This document shows, one piece after another, positions 50,250-59,092 of a DNA stretch of 64,000 bases (the first letter of the stretch is position 1; every line of letters begins with the position of its first letter). A program made the position numbers and the translations under genes. Origin of the DNA: Pseudomonadota bacterium. Lineage in GTDB: Bacteria > Pseudomonadota > Gammaproteobacteria > Steroidobacterales > Steroidobacteraceae. The stretch lies in contig JADJBE010000004.1 of assembly GCA_016703895.1 (NCBI GenBank), positions 1 through 64,000 on the forward strand, given 5' to 3'. A model generated the notes under the pieces. The model saw only the letters and a program-made list of their open reading frames with translations. It made no database searches and had not been told where the DNA came from.

Positions 50250-51272
50250 CTACGCCAACAACCACACCGCCCCTGCGACCGATACCACAATTAGCACGCT
50301 CTCCACCCGCACGAGTGCAACACGCCGCTGCGAACGCGCCAGAATTGCCATCATGCCAAGCGCCATGGCCAGCACTGCTATCTGCGCGCTGGCCACATGC
50401 GACTGGGATGCGACAGCCAACACCGGTCCGTCGGTGTACACCACGTCCATGGCAAATAGAACGCACATATTGAAAGCGTTGCTGCCGAAGATATTGCCGA
50501 CCGCTAGGTCCGGCGCGCCCATACGCACTGCGGCAATGGAAGCGGCGATCTCCGGAAACGACGTCGTCACGCCAACCAACGTGGTGCCGATAAAGCTCTG
50601 GCTGAGACCAGCCTCTATCGCAATCGCCTCGGCCGCAACGACCAGCATCGGTGCAGTCAGCAACAAACCCAGTGCCGCCAACGCCATCCCGCGCACGCCG
50701 CCTCGCAGTAGGGTCTTGCTCGATTCTCCGAACTCCAATTGTTCGGTTGGTGCTGGTCGGGCTACTTGAGCAGCACTGTAGACAGCCCGCATCCCGAAAA
50801 AGTAGACAGCCACGATCAGGATGGTCTCCAGTCCGACCGGACCGATCCGACCCAGCCCATCAGCGGCAATCGCGATAGCCGCAATACTGGTCAGTACGAT
50901 CGCCAGTGTCGCCGCAAGCGCATGGTCCACTGCCGCACGCTGCAAAATCTGGCGGCGCGCAAACACCAAGTCGAGCAGTGCGAGAATCAACATGTTGGCG
51001 AGCGTCGAACCCATTAGATCGCCAACCCCAATATCGATCGCCCCCATCGCTGCGGCACTCACATCGGTGGTCAGCTCCGGCAACGAGGTTGCACCAGCCA
51101 ACAAGAGCGTGCCGATCCACACGCGTCCGAGCCCCGTCGCATCAGCGATTGCGTCAGCGTGGCGGGACAAGCGCGTCGCAATCGCGAACACGGCACCACC
51201 TACCAACAGAAACACGACAACCGGCAAGGCGACGCCGTTGCCCGTCAAGGCGGCGAGTGCCAAGTCCTTCAC
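50250..51272 (-). CDS. Ca2+/cation exchanger (CaCA superfamily)
   Basis: An inner-membrane sodium/calcium-type exchanger of 340 residues with ten helices in two inverted halves. The alpha-repeats are visible: LLLAGATSLPELTTDVSAAA in the first half and TTLVGVTTSFPEIAASIAAV in the second. Each is followed by the expected GSTLANMLILALLD and GSNAFNMCVLFAMD. Acidic Glu residues in the two PE motifs bind the cation. Its ATG overlaps the stop of the P-type ATPase gene by four bases (ATGA), so both are made from one transcript, giving a two-component Ca2+ extrusion unit. Confidence 0.93.
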   Translation of the reverse strand: MKDLALAALTGNGVALPVVVFLLVGGAVFAIATRLSRHADAIADATGLGRVWIGTLLLAGATSLPELTTDVSAAAMGAIDIGVGDLMGSTLANMLILALLDLVFARRQILQRAAVDHALAATLAIVLTSIAAIAIAADGLGRIGPVGLETILIVAVYFFGMRAVYSAAQVARPAPTEQLEFGESSKTLLRGGVRGMALAALGLLLTAPMLVVAAEAIAIEAGLSQSFIGTTLVGVTTSFPEIAASIAAVRMGAPDLAVGNIFGSNAFNMCVLFAMDVVYTDGPVLAVASQSHVASAQIAVLAMALGMMAILARSQRRVALVRVESVLIVVSVAGAVWLLA

Positions 51273-53929
51273 GGCGCGCCGCTCGCGCGGTGTTTACTTC
51301 GATAGTTACGTAACGCCTTCTCCGCCTCCACGGCGGCGACGACTACGAGCGCGGCCGCAAAGCAGTAAACGAGTTCCCAGGCGCTGAGCGGCACCGTCTT
51401 GAACCAGTCATTCGCGACCGGCAGATACACGATCGCAAGCTGCAGCAGCACGGTCAGGACGACGGCAGCTAACAGATACGGATTGGAGGTGAACCGTTGT
51501 AAGAAGATCGAACGCGTTTCCGAGCGAATTGCCAGCACATGACCGAGCTGGGTAAAACACAAGGTCGTAAATACGATCGTCTGCCAGGCCGCCGGATCGG
51601 CGCTCACAAACCAGGCTTCGGCCCCCAGCGCAAGTCCGGCCATCAGCAAGCCGACCAGAAACGCATGTAACCCAAGTCCACGCGCGAACAGACTTTCGTT
51701 CGGCGGTCGTGGCGGTCGACGCATCACGTCCTGCTCGGCTGGCTCTACTGCGAGCGCGAGCCCCGGCAAACCGTCTGTGACGAGATTGATCCACAGAATG
51801 TGAATCGGCAGCAGCGGAATCGGCAACCCCATAAATGGCGCAAGGAATATGGTCCAGATCTCGCCGGAGTTAGTCGTCAGCACATAACGAATGAAGCGAC
51901 GAATGTTATCGTATACGCGCCGGCCTTCCCGCACCGCACGCACGACCGTTGCGAAATTGTCATCCAGCAACACCATACTCGCCGCCTCGCGCGCGACATC
52001 GGTGCCGGCCACACCCATCGCAATGCCGATATCGGCACGCCGCAATGCCGGCGCATCGTTCACACCATCGCCGGTCATGGCCACCACTTCGCCGCGCGCT
52101 TGCAGACAACTGACGATCCGAATTTTCTGCTCTGGCGCCACCCGCGCATAAACACGAACCTGGTCAACACGCTGAGCAAACTTCACGTCATCCAGCCTCG
52201 CCAGCTGCGCGCCTGTCATGACGGCGTCATCGTCGACGCGCATGCCGAGCCTCGCAGCGACAGCCCTCGCGGTGAGCGGGTGGTCACCGGTGATCATCAC
52301 GGGAACCATGCCGGCCGCGGTGCACTCTTGGATAGCCGCCAAGGCCTCGGGCCGCGGCGGATCAATCATCGCGACCAGCCCGATGAACTCAAGCTCGCCT
52401 TCGAGCTCGTTCAACGCATCGCAATCAGGTTGGTGGGACAAACGGCGAATGCCGAATGCGAGCACGCGCAGACCCTCGGCCGCCATACGTTCCGCCTCGC
52501 ACAGCACTGCCTCCGGATCGAGCGCATGGAGACCAGCACCGCGGTGCTCGGTCACTGATCGAGGCACGATCACGTCGGCCGCACCCTTGGTGATCGACAG
52601 GAAGTCGCCAGCCGCCGTCTGGTGCACGGTCGTCATGCACTTGCGTTGCGAATCAAACGGTAGCTCAGCGACGCGCGGTAGCGAGACAGCCAGCGCCGCG
52701 ACGTCCATCTCCGACGCGACAGCAGCCCGCAGCAACGCGATCTCGGTCGGGTCACCGACTGGTACGCCTGCGGCATCGAACGCGGCGTCGTGACTCACCG
52801 CCATGGCTGTTAGCAGCATACGCCACGCCGCGCCGGTACCCGGCGTCTCGGCGGCAGTACCGTCACAGTAATAGCTATCGACCCGCATCTCGTTGGCTGT
52901 CAGGGTGCCGGTCTTGTCCGAGCAGATGTAAGTAACCGAGCCCAGTGCTTCGACCGCGGGCAACTTGCGTATCAGGGCCCTCCCCGCCATAAGCTTGCGC
53001 GCGCCCAGCGCAAGCGCAATGCTGACAACCGCAGGCAGAGATTCGGGAATCGCCGCGACGGCGAGGCTTAGCGCGGTCAGCAACATGCCCAAGGCCGGCT
53101 CACCGCGGATCAGACCCGTAACAAAGACGACGACACAAATCGCCAGCACAACCAGCGCGAGTCGCCGGCCAAAAACTGCCAAACGTCGTTGCAACGGCGT
53201 ATCTGTGTCGCTGGCCTCGTGTAGCAAAGTCGCAATCCGCCCCAGCTGGGTCCGCATCCCTGTTGCGACAATGACGCCAAGCCCACGGCCATGGGTGACG
53301 GTGGTCCCCTTGTGCGCCATGTTGATTCGGTCTGCAACAACGGCTTCGGGTGCTTCAAGCGTTGCCGCTACCTTATCAACGGGAACCGATTCGCCTGTTA
53401 GCGCAGACTCATTGATCCGCAAACTCGCCACTTCGACAAGCCGCAAGTCGGCCGGGACAATGCCGCCGGCCTCCAGCACAACCACGTCACCCGGCACCAG
53501 CTCCACCGCAGGGACCGTGGTACGACTACCGGCGCGGATCACGTTCGCAGCCGGTGCGGCCATCGCTTTCAACGCCTCGAGTGCCCGCTCTGCACGCAGC
53601 TCCTGCGTGAAGCCAATCACCGCATTCAGCACAACGATCGCGATGATGATCAGGGTATCAGTGAGATCACCGATCAGCCCCGATATCACCGCGGCAGCAA
53701 GCAACACCAGGATCATGAAGTCCGCGAACTGCGCCAACAGGATCTCGAGCGGACGACGCGCTGCCGTCTCGCGCAGCGCATTAGGACCATACGATGCTTG
53801 ACGACGCTCAACTTCGCCGGCCATCAAGCCCGATCTCGACGTAGCAAGCGAATCCATCACTTCCTGCGTCGAACGCAGATGCGGATCGGCAATCTCTAGC
53901 GTGCCTCGGTCGTCAGTTGCAGCGGCCAT
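51269..53929 (-). CDS. Cation-transporting P-type ATPase (Ca2+/P2A-like)
   Basis: An 886-residue P2-type ATPase, probably exporting Ca2+. The N-terminal cation-ATPase domain has SGLMAGEVERRQASYGPNAL. The actuator domain has LRINESALTGESVPVDK with the TGES loop. Helix 4 carries AVAAIPESLPAVV, the Ca2+-type site. The phosphorylation motif is CSDKTGTLT at about residue 337, and the hinge is MTGDGVNDAPALRRADIGIA. The C-terminal domain completes ten helices (IHILWINLVTDGLPGLALAV). The frame is intact. It is coupled to the CaCA exchanger downstream. Palindromic element B lies in its upstream spacer (53930-54194), which may hold its promoter. Confidence 0.94.
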   Translation of the reverse strand: MAAATDDRGTLEIADPHLRSTQEVMDSLATSRSGLMAGEVERRQASYGPNALRETAARRPLEILLAQFADFMILVLLAAAVISGLIGDLTDTLIIIAIVVLNAVIGFTQELRAERALEALKAMAAPAANVIRAGSRTTVPAVELVPGDVVVLEAGGIVPADLRLVEVASLRINESALTGESVPVDKVAATLEAPEAVVADRINMAHKGTTVTHGRGLGVIVATGMRTQLGRIATLLHEASDTDTPLQRRLAVFGRRLALVVLAICVVVFVTGLIRGEPALGMLLTALSLAVAAIPESLPAVVSIALALGARKLMAGRALIRKLPAVEALGSVTYICSDKTGTLTANEMRVDSYYCDGTAAETPGTGAAWRMLLTAMAVSHDAAFDAAGVPVGDPTEIALLRAAVASEMDVAALAVSLPRVAELPFDSQRKCMTTVHQTAAGDFLSITKGAADVIVPRSVTEHRGAGLHALDPEAVLCEAERMAAEGLRVLAFGIRRLSHQPDCDALNELEGELEFIGLVAMIDPPRPEALAAIQECTAAGMVPVMITGDHPLTARAVAARLGMRVDDDAVMTGAQLARLDDVKFAQRVDQVRVYARVAPEQKIRIVSCLQARGEVVAMTGDGVNDAPALRRADIGIAMGVAGTDVAREAASMVLLDDNFATVVRAVREGRRVYDNIRRFIRYVLTTNSGEIWTIFLAPFMGLPIPLLPIHILWINLVTDGLPGLALAVEPAEQDVMRRPPRPPNESLFARGLGLHAFLVGLLMAGLALGAEAWFVSADPAAWQTIVFTTLCFTQLGHVLAIRSETRSIFLQRFTSNPYLLAAVVLTVLLQLAIVYLPVANDWFKTVPLSAWELVYCFAAALVVVAAVEAEKALRNYRSKHRASGAP

Positions 53930-54005
53930 CCGAACAGCGTAGCAGCGGCGTCAACCACAATCAGTAGGTAATACCCACCAGCGTGGCCGGACCATCTACT
54001 GCCGT

Positions 54006-54180
54006 GCTGCGGGTGTATCGATCGTGGTGAATGTGTTGAGGGCGCCGCCGTCAGAGCGCGGGGCGCTCCTGTGCCTCGATCAGCCTAACCGCTTCGCCGG
54101 GGGAAAGATGCGCCCCGCGCTCTGACAAGGGCACGCGTAGCGCGCCCGATCACATGCGCCGCGATCGATACACCCGCAGC
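54006..54180. repeat. Palindromic element copy B (175 bp)
   Basis: Outer arms 54006-54035 and 54151-54180 are inverted copies matching at 27 of 30 bases. A 17-bp perfect inner stem (54050-54066 with 54110-54126) encloses a 43-base loop. Its core matches copy A in reverse orientation. The inner stem shows a compensated pair relative to A (C-G in A, T-A in B). It sits between the APH-like gene stop (54195) and the P-type ATPase start (53929) and leaves no other recognisable feature in that spacer. Confidence 0.85.
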
Positions 54181-54194
54181 GCCGCAGCAAATAC

Positions 54195-55247
54195 TCAGCC
54201 AACGCGCTCCGCTTGCTGCCACGCGCATTCAGCCAGCGCTTCAACATGTTGCGCGTATTCTCGGGCGCGAGGACTAACGGCCGTACCGCGCAGTACGCGG
54301 CCGCGAATGCCGTGAAAGATCGCCGCCAAACGAAACATAGAATACGCCAGATACACATCGAGATCTGGCAACGACTCACGACCGGTGCGCTGGCAGTACA
54401 GCGCTACGTAATCACTTTCGCTTGGGATGCCCTGCGCTTCGAGATCGACGCCAACCAGCCCCGGTATCGCCAGCGTCGGCAAGCGATAGATCATCAGGTG
54501 GTAGGCGAAGTCGGCGATCGGGTCACCGATCGTCGCCAGCTCCCAGTCCAGAATCGCGAGCACACGTGGCTCAGTCGGGTGAAACACCAGATTGTCAATT
54601 CGATAGTCACCGTGCACGACGGCGACAGCAGATGATTCCGGCAGATGAGCTGGTAGCCATTCCACCAACCGGTCCATCGCACCGATCCGCCCGGCGTCGC
54701 TGTCAGCCATATACTGCTTGGACCAACGACTGACTTGCCGGGCTATGTAGCCTTCGGCGCGTCCAAAGTCCGCCAGCCCAGCCGCACGGTAGTCGACATT
54801 GTGCAGGCTCGCGAGCGCGGCATTCATCGCTTCGAAATGCATGCGACGCGCGTCAGGGGGGACTTCTGGCAGTGCTGAATCCCAGACGATACGCCCCGCC
54901 ACATGTTGCATCACATAGAAAGCGGTACCGATGACAGCCGCGTCCTCACAGAGCGCAAATACACGCGGCACCGGCACAGGAAACTCACTCAATGCCGCGA
55001 GTACGCGGTACTCGCGATCGACGGCGTGCGCGGAGGCCAGCAACTCACCCGGCGGCTTGCGTCGCAGAACGTAGTGCTGATGCGGCGTCTCGAGTAAGTA
55101 GGTAGGATTCGATTGACCACCCCGGAATTGCTTGACGCTGAGCGGCCCGCGAAAGCCGGCTATGTTCGCACTCATCCACTGCTCAAGCCGCGCCGCGTCG
55201 ACTTCCAATCCAGGGCGAGTCGTTGCCAGCAAATTGTCATCCGTCAT
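54195..55247 (-). CDS. Phosphotransferase family protein (APH/ACAD10-like kinase fold)
   Basis: A 350-residue cytoplasmic kinase-fold protein. It has the nucleotide-binding start VKQFRGGQSNPTYLLETPHQ then YVLRRKPPGELL, the catalytic Brenner-like motif VVHGDYRIDNLVFHPTEPRV and the metal motif AILDWELATIGDPIADFAYH. This combination places it with the ACAD10/APH group, which phosphorylates small hydroxyl compounds (4-hydroxy fatty acyls in some relatives) rather than aminoglycosides. The start overlaps the cysQ stop by 11 bases. Substrate unknown. Confidence 0.87.
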   Translation of the reverse strand: MTDDNLLATTRPGLEVDAARLEQWMSANIAGFRGPLSVKQFRGGQSNPTYLLETPHQHYVLRRKPPGELLASAHAVDREYRVLAALSEFPVPVPRVFALCEDAAVIGTAFYVMQHVAGRIVWDSALPEVPPDARRMHFEAMNAALASLHNVDYRAAGLADFGRAEGYIARQVSRWSKQYMADSDAGRIGAMDRLVEWLPAHLPESSAVAVVHGDYRIDNLVFHPTEPRVLAILDWELATIGDPIADFAYHLMIYRLPTLAIPGLVGVDLEAQGIPSESDYVALYCQRTGRESLPDLDVYLAYSMFRLAAIFHGIRGRVLRGTAVSPRAREYAQHVEALAECAWQQAERVG

Positions 55248-56085
55248 CGTTATTCACCAGCGAGAGCCAGCCGCGCGATGCATCGGCGTAGGCCAGAAAA
55301 TGGGGGTTGAGCAAACTATCGTGTGAATTGTAGCGCAGCGGCTCGCCTGCCAATGTCACGACATACCCCCCTGCGGCCTCGAGAACCGCTTGACCTGCAG
55401 CGGTGTCCCACTCTGACGTCGGCCCGAGGCGCGGATACAGATCAGCTTCACCCTCAGCCAGCCGGCAGAACTTCAGTGAGCTGCCTGCTGTCAGCAGCTC
55501 ATAGTCGCCCAGGTCCTTGCGCAGGGTGGCAAGCAGCGCTTCGAGCGCTGCATTACGATGCGAGCGGCTCGCCAGCACTCGCGGCCGCGCGCAACAAGTC
55601 GACTCCGCTTGTATGCGTTGCTGCGCGTCGCCCGACTTGCTGCGCCACGCACCCGATCCAACCAGCCCCCGATAAGTCGTTCCGGCAACCGGCAAATGCA
55701 CGACACCAAGCCCCGCGACGTGCTGTTGCACCAAGGCAATGTTGACCGTGAATTCGCCATTGCGGGCGAGAAACTCTTTCGTCCCATCGAGCGGGTCTAC
55801 TAACCAGTGCTCCGTCCAGCCCCGTCGGACTGCCCAGGTCGACTGCGGCGACTCTTCTGAAATGATCGGCATGCCCGGCATGAGCTCCGCCAGCGCCGCC
55901 ACAATCAGGCGGTCGGCCGCCAGGTCCGCATGCGTCACGGGGCTGGCATCGGCCTTCAGTGACTGGCCCACGTCCGCGGTTTCGTAGACTTCCAGAATGG
56001 CCGCGCCGGCCTTCTCGGCGATCTGCGCGACCTGCGGCAGGATCTCGGCGAGCTGGCTCAGTGCTAACACGGCCGCAGACCGCAA
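55237..56085 (-). CDS. cysQ: 3'(2'),5'-bisphosphate nucleotidase CysQ
   Basis: An Mg2+-dependent phosphatase of the inositol monophosphatase superfamily, degrading 3'-phosphoadenosine 5'-phosphate from sulfate assimilation. Motifs are IISEESP near 75-81, VDPLDGTKEFLARNGEFTVN at 96-115 and the late GEADLYPRLGPTSEWDTAAG with VLEAAGGYV. Length 282 is slightly long. Its stop overlaps the APH-like gene and its start directly follows the amidase stop (56086), so it belongs to the manC-manB-amidase-cysQ run. The frame is intact. Confidence 0.93.
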   Translation of the reverse strand: MRSAAVLALSQLAEILPQVAQIAEKAGAAILEVYETADVGQSLKADASPVTHADLAADRLIVAALAELMPGMPIISEESPQSTWAVRRGWTEHWLVDPLDGTKEFLARNGEFTVNIALVQQHVAGLGVVHLPVAGTTYRGLVGSGAWRSKSGDAQQRIQAESTCCARPRVLASRSHRNAALEALLATLRKDLGDYELLTAGSSLKFCRLAEGEADLYPRLGPTSEWDTAAGQAVLEAAGGYVVTLAGEPLRYNSHDSLLNPHFLAYADASRGWLSLVNNDDG

Positions 56086-57495
56086 TCAGCGTGCGACTGG
56101 TGAACGCAGATGCCAGTCACTCGCGGTCTGATAGTGCGCCGCCACCCGCAACAACCGCCCTTCCGCGAACGGCCGTCCGACCAGCTGCATGCCGATCGGG
56201 AGACCCCTGGCGTCGAACCCGACCGGCATACTCAGCGCCGGCACGCCGAGATAATTGAATGGCGCCGTGCATTGGACCAAGCGAGCGATGATCGGCCACA
56301 TCGACTCCCCCGCGCCCACGCCGGTTTCAGCAAGTGTCGGCACCGGGATCGCAAGCGTGGGCGTAGCCAGAACATCGCACTCGCCAAACACCTCACCGAC
56401 AAACCGGCGCAGCATGACACTGCGCAGTTGCAAGGCCTCGACATAGGTCGAGGCTGGGATCGCTAGCCCGGTCGACGCGCGCACCCGCACCTGCGGCGAA
56501 TAATCCTGCGCCTGAGTGCGAAGATAATGGCCGTGCAGCGCCGTGGCTTCGGAATACACCAGCGCACGACTCAGTTCCGACATGCGCTCGGCCAGCGAAA
56601 CACTCACGGCGACTCGCTTTGCTCCTAACGACTCCAATATCCCGAGCGCGGCCTCGATTGACGCACCAATGACAGGGTCGACGTCAGCAAAGAAATAGTT
56701 GCGTGGCACACCGATACGTAACCCTGCGATGCTGCGCGTGAGTCCCCCTTCATAGTCCGGCACCGGCAGCCGGGAGCTGGTCGGGTCGAGCGGGTCGTGG
56801 CCCGCGATCACCCGCAGGACGCGCGCCAGATCGGCGGCACTACGCGCGATGGGCCCCGGTGTGTCGACCGAGAACGACAGCCCCATCACGCCGTGGCGCG
56901 AGACCCGCGAGTGCGTGGGTTTGATGCCCGTGCCACCGCTGGCCGACGCTGGCAAACGCGTCGAGCCGCCCGTATCTGAGCCGAGACTGGCGTACACAAT
57001 ACGCGCGGCCACTGCTGCGCCGGACCCGCTCGAAGAACCACAGGGCACGTGCGCCGTATTCCACGGATTGCGACAGTCCCCCCAGATGGCATTGTGGCCC
57101 GTCGGCCCCAAGGCAAACTCGGTCATGTTTAGCCGGCCAATGGTCACCGCACCGGCAGCGCGAAATCGCTCCAGCACCGTGGCGGTAATGTTCGGTTTGA
57201 ACTCCCGGCGCACGTTGGAGCCGCAACTCGAGATCTCGCCCGCACGGTAATACATGTCTTTGTGCGCGAGCGGCACGCCGTGCAGTGGGCCTAGCAGCTT
57301 GCCGGCTGCCCGCGCTGCATCAGCAGCAGCCGCTTGGTCGAGCGCGGCCGTATCATCGATCGAAATGAAACAGTTGAGATCTGGCTGCAACGCATGTGCC
57401 CGGTCGAGCGCCGCGCGCGTTAGCTCAACGCTCGACACACTGCCCGCAGCGAGTTCACGCGCGGCATCAAGCATGGATCCATCGAGCAGACTCAC
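56086..57495 (-). CDS. Amidase signature family enzyme (AtzE/GatA-like)
   Basis: A 469-residue amidase with the Ser-cisSer-Lys triad: Lys in GVPLAHKDMYYRAGEISSCG, the glycine/serine loop CGSSSGSGAAVAARIVYAS and the nucleophile region SDTGGSTRLPASASGGTGIK. GTG 57495 is chosen because it overlaps the stop of the small AtzG-like gene (GTGA) and begins the family-type helix MLDAARELAAGSVSSVELTR six codons later. Coupling to a DUF4089-like small protein matches the AtzE-AtzG arrangement of 1-carboxybiuret hydrolase. Other members act on different amides, so the substrate is open. Confidence 0.88.
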   Translation of the reverse strand: MSLLDGSMLDAARELAAGSVSSVELTRAALDRAHALQPDLNCFISIDDTAALDQAAAADAARAAGKLLGPLHGVPLAHKDMYYRAGEISSCGSNVRREFKPNITATVLERFRAAGAVTIGRLNMTEFALGPTGHNAIWGDCRNPWNTAHVPCGSSSGSGAAVAARIVYASLGSDTGGSTRLPASASGGTGIKPTHSRVSRHGVMGLSFSVDTPGPIARSAADLARVLRVIAGHDPLDPTSSRLPVPDYEGGLTRSIAGLRIGVPRNYFFADVDPVIGASIEAALGILESLGAKRVAVSVSLAERMSELSRALVYSEATALHGHYLRTQAQDYSPQVRVRASTGLAIPASTYVEALQLRSVMLRRFVGEVFGECDVLATPTLAIPVPTLAETGVGAGESMWPIIARLVQCTAPFNYLGVPALSMPVGFDARGLPIGMQLVGRPFAEGRLLRVAAHYQTASDWHLRSPVAR

Positions 57496-57716
57496 CGATC
57501 GTCGTCCGCCAAGCGTTCGAGTTCGAGTTGGTAGTGGCCCGGCTCGATATCGAATTGACTGCCTTGCACGGCCGCGCGCACCGCGTCGACCGCGCTGGCG
57601 GCACCGACCGCAATGCGCGCCGCGGTCTCGGGCGTGACATGCGTGTACCCTTGCAGCTCGGCCAACACGGCGACTGCCGCGTCGAGCTGCGACGCCGGAT
57701 GATCCGCCGCCTTCAA
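57492..57716 (-). CDS. Small AtzG/DUF4089-like amidase partner
   Basis: A 74-residue protein immediately upstream of the amidase. It is mostly helical (LDAAVAVLAELQGYTHVTPE; ARIAVGAASAVDAVRAAVQG) and ends in EPGHYQLELERLADDDR, recalling the EPA-type tail of AtzG/DUF4089 subunits that binds the large subunit. Both ends overlap the neighbouring genes by four bases (ATGA with manB, GTGA with the amidase), which argues that it is real and stoichiometrically made. The identification rests on size, place and weak sequence resemblance. Confidence 0.65.
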   Translation of the reverse strand: MKAADHPASQLDAAVAVLAELQGYTHVTPETAARIAVGAASAVDAVRAAVQGSQFDIEPGHYQLELERLADDDR

Positions 57717-59092
57717 TGGTGGTCCGGCTTTTGGGCACCCAAGGTGTCGAGAAACGACAGCAGTTCGGCGGTCTTCTCACGCATCAAGGCCTCGTTGCCC
57801 CGCGATTCGACGTTGAGCCGCACCAACGGCTCGGTGTTGGACGCTCGCACGTTGAAACGCCAGTCCTTGAAATCGACCGACAAGCCGTCGGTGTGATCGA
57901 CTAACTCCGCGCCTTTGGCATAGCGGGCCTCTGCCGCTGCCAACACCTGCTTGGCATCCGGCAATTTGCGATTGATCTCGCCACTGGCAGGAAACGCCTT
58001 CATGCGATCGCCGACCAACTCTGACAACGACTTGCCGCTCGCGCAGATCTGCTCCAGCACCAACAGCCACGGAATCATGCCGCTGTCGCAATAGGAAAAA
58101 TCCCTGAAGTAGTGATGTGCACTCATCTCGCCGCCATACACGCCGTCAACTTCACGCATCTTCTGCTTGATGAAGGCGTGACCGGACTTGCTCATGACGG
58201 GCACGCCACCCAGTTTCTTCACGGTCTCCACGGTGTTCCAGGTGAGCCGCGGATCGTAAACGATCTTGGCACCCGGAAACCGTCGCAGAAACGGCTCTGC
58301 TAACAACCCGACGATGTAGTAGCCTTCGATGAAGGTGCCATGCTCGTCATAGAAGAAACAGCGGTCGTAGTCGCCGTCCCAGGCGATCGCGACGTCCGCA
58401 CCGGAGCGCTTCAGCGCTTCCAACGTCGGCCCGCGGTTCTCTTCGAGCATCGGGTTCGGAACGCCTTGCGGGAACGTGCCGTCAGGCTCGTGACGGACCT
58501 TGATGAACTCGAATGGCAGATACGGCTCGAGCTTGTCGATGATGAGCCCTGCACCGCCATTGCCGGCGTCGACCACCACCTTGAGCTTGCGTAGCTTGCT
58601 GCGATCGACATAGCTCAGCAGATGATCGATATAGAGCGACGACGTGTCCTGCGGCCTGATGAGCCCTGCGGGCTTGGCCAGCGGCGGCAGCGTGCCGCTT
58701 GCGATCATGGCAGCAATGTCCTTCAAGCCCGTCTCCGAACCAATCGGCTTGGATTTCTCGCGCACGAGCTTCAGGCCATTGTAGTCAGGCGGATTGTGAC
58801 TGGCGGTCACCATGATGCCGCCGTCGAGCTCGAGCGCAAACGTCGCGAAATAGACGCCTTCGGTGCCACACAGCCCGATGTCGACGACCTCGACCCCGGA
58901 TTCTGTGAGACCCCGCGACAGCGCCTGCGCCAGCTCCTGGCTCGTCAGGCGAATATCGCGGCCAACCGCGACGCGTTTGGGCCGAACGAATGCCGCGTAA
59001 GCGCGCCCGATTTGGTAGACGAGATCCGCGTTGATCTCCGTGGGAATGCGTCCGCGAACGTCGTAGGCCTTGAAGGCATCAAGATTGATCAC
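57713..59092 (-). CDS. manB: Phosphomannomutase/phosphoglucomutase
   Basis: Interconverts mannose 6-phosphate and mannose 1-phosphate (and probably the glucose pair), feeding GDP-mannose synthesis. The 459-residue protein has the phosphoserine loop MVTASHNPPDYNGLK with Ser98, the metal-binding loop AWDGDYDRCFF, the sugar-binding loop YGGEMSAHHYFRDF and the phosphate-binding RASNTEPLVRLNVE. It starts MINLDAFKAYDVRGRIP as in the AlgC/ManB group. Its stop overlaps the AtzG-like start, and its ATG overlaps the manC stop by four bases. The product serves the exopolysaccharide or other glycans. Confidence 0.94.
   Translation of the reverse strand: MINLDAFKAYDVRGRIPTEINADLVYQIGRAYAAFVRPKRVAVGRDIRLTSQELAQALSRGLTESGVEVVDIGLCGTEGVYFATFALELDGGIMVTASHNPPDYNGLKLVREKSKPIGSETGLKDIAAMIASGTLPPLAKPAGLIRPQDTSSLYIDHLLSYVDRSKLRKLKVVVDAGNGGAGLIIDKLEPYLPFEFIKVRHEPDGTFPQGVPNPMLEENRGPTLEALKRSGADVAIAWDGDYDRCFFYDEHGTFIEGYYIVGLLAEPFLRRFPGAKIVYDPRLTWNTVETVKKLGGVPVMSKSGHAFIKQKMREVDGVYGGEMSAHHYFRDFSYCDSGMIPWLLVLEQICASGKSLSELVGDRMKAFPASGEINRKLPDAKQVLAAAEARYAKGAELVDHTDGLSVDFKDWRFNVRASNTEPLVRLNVESRGNEALMREKTAELLSFLDTLGAQKPDHH

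Noticed and set aside
50000..54090. GTTAAGC and GTTAGGC in the loops of the palindromic elements match the GTTRRRY core of integron attC sites.
   Set aside because: In attC the core sites lie at the ends of the palindrome, not in its loop, and there is no paired RYYYAAC end site, cassette array or integrase in the window.
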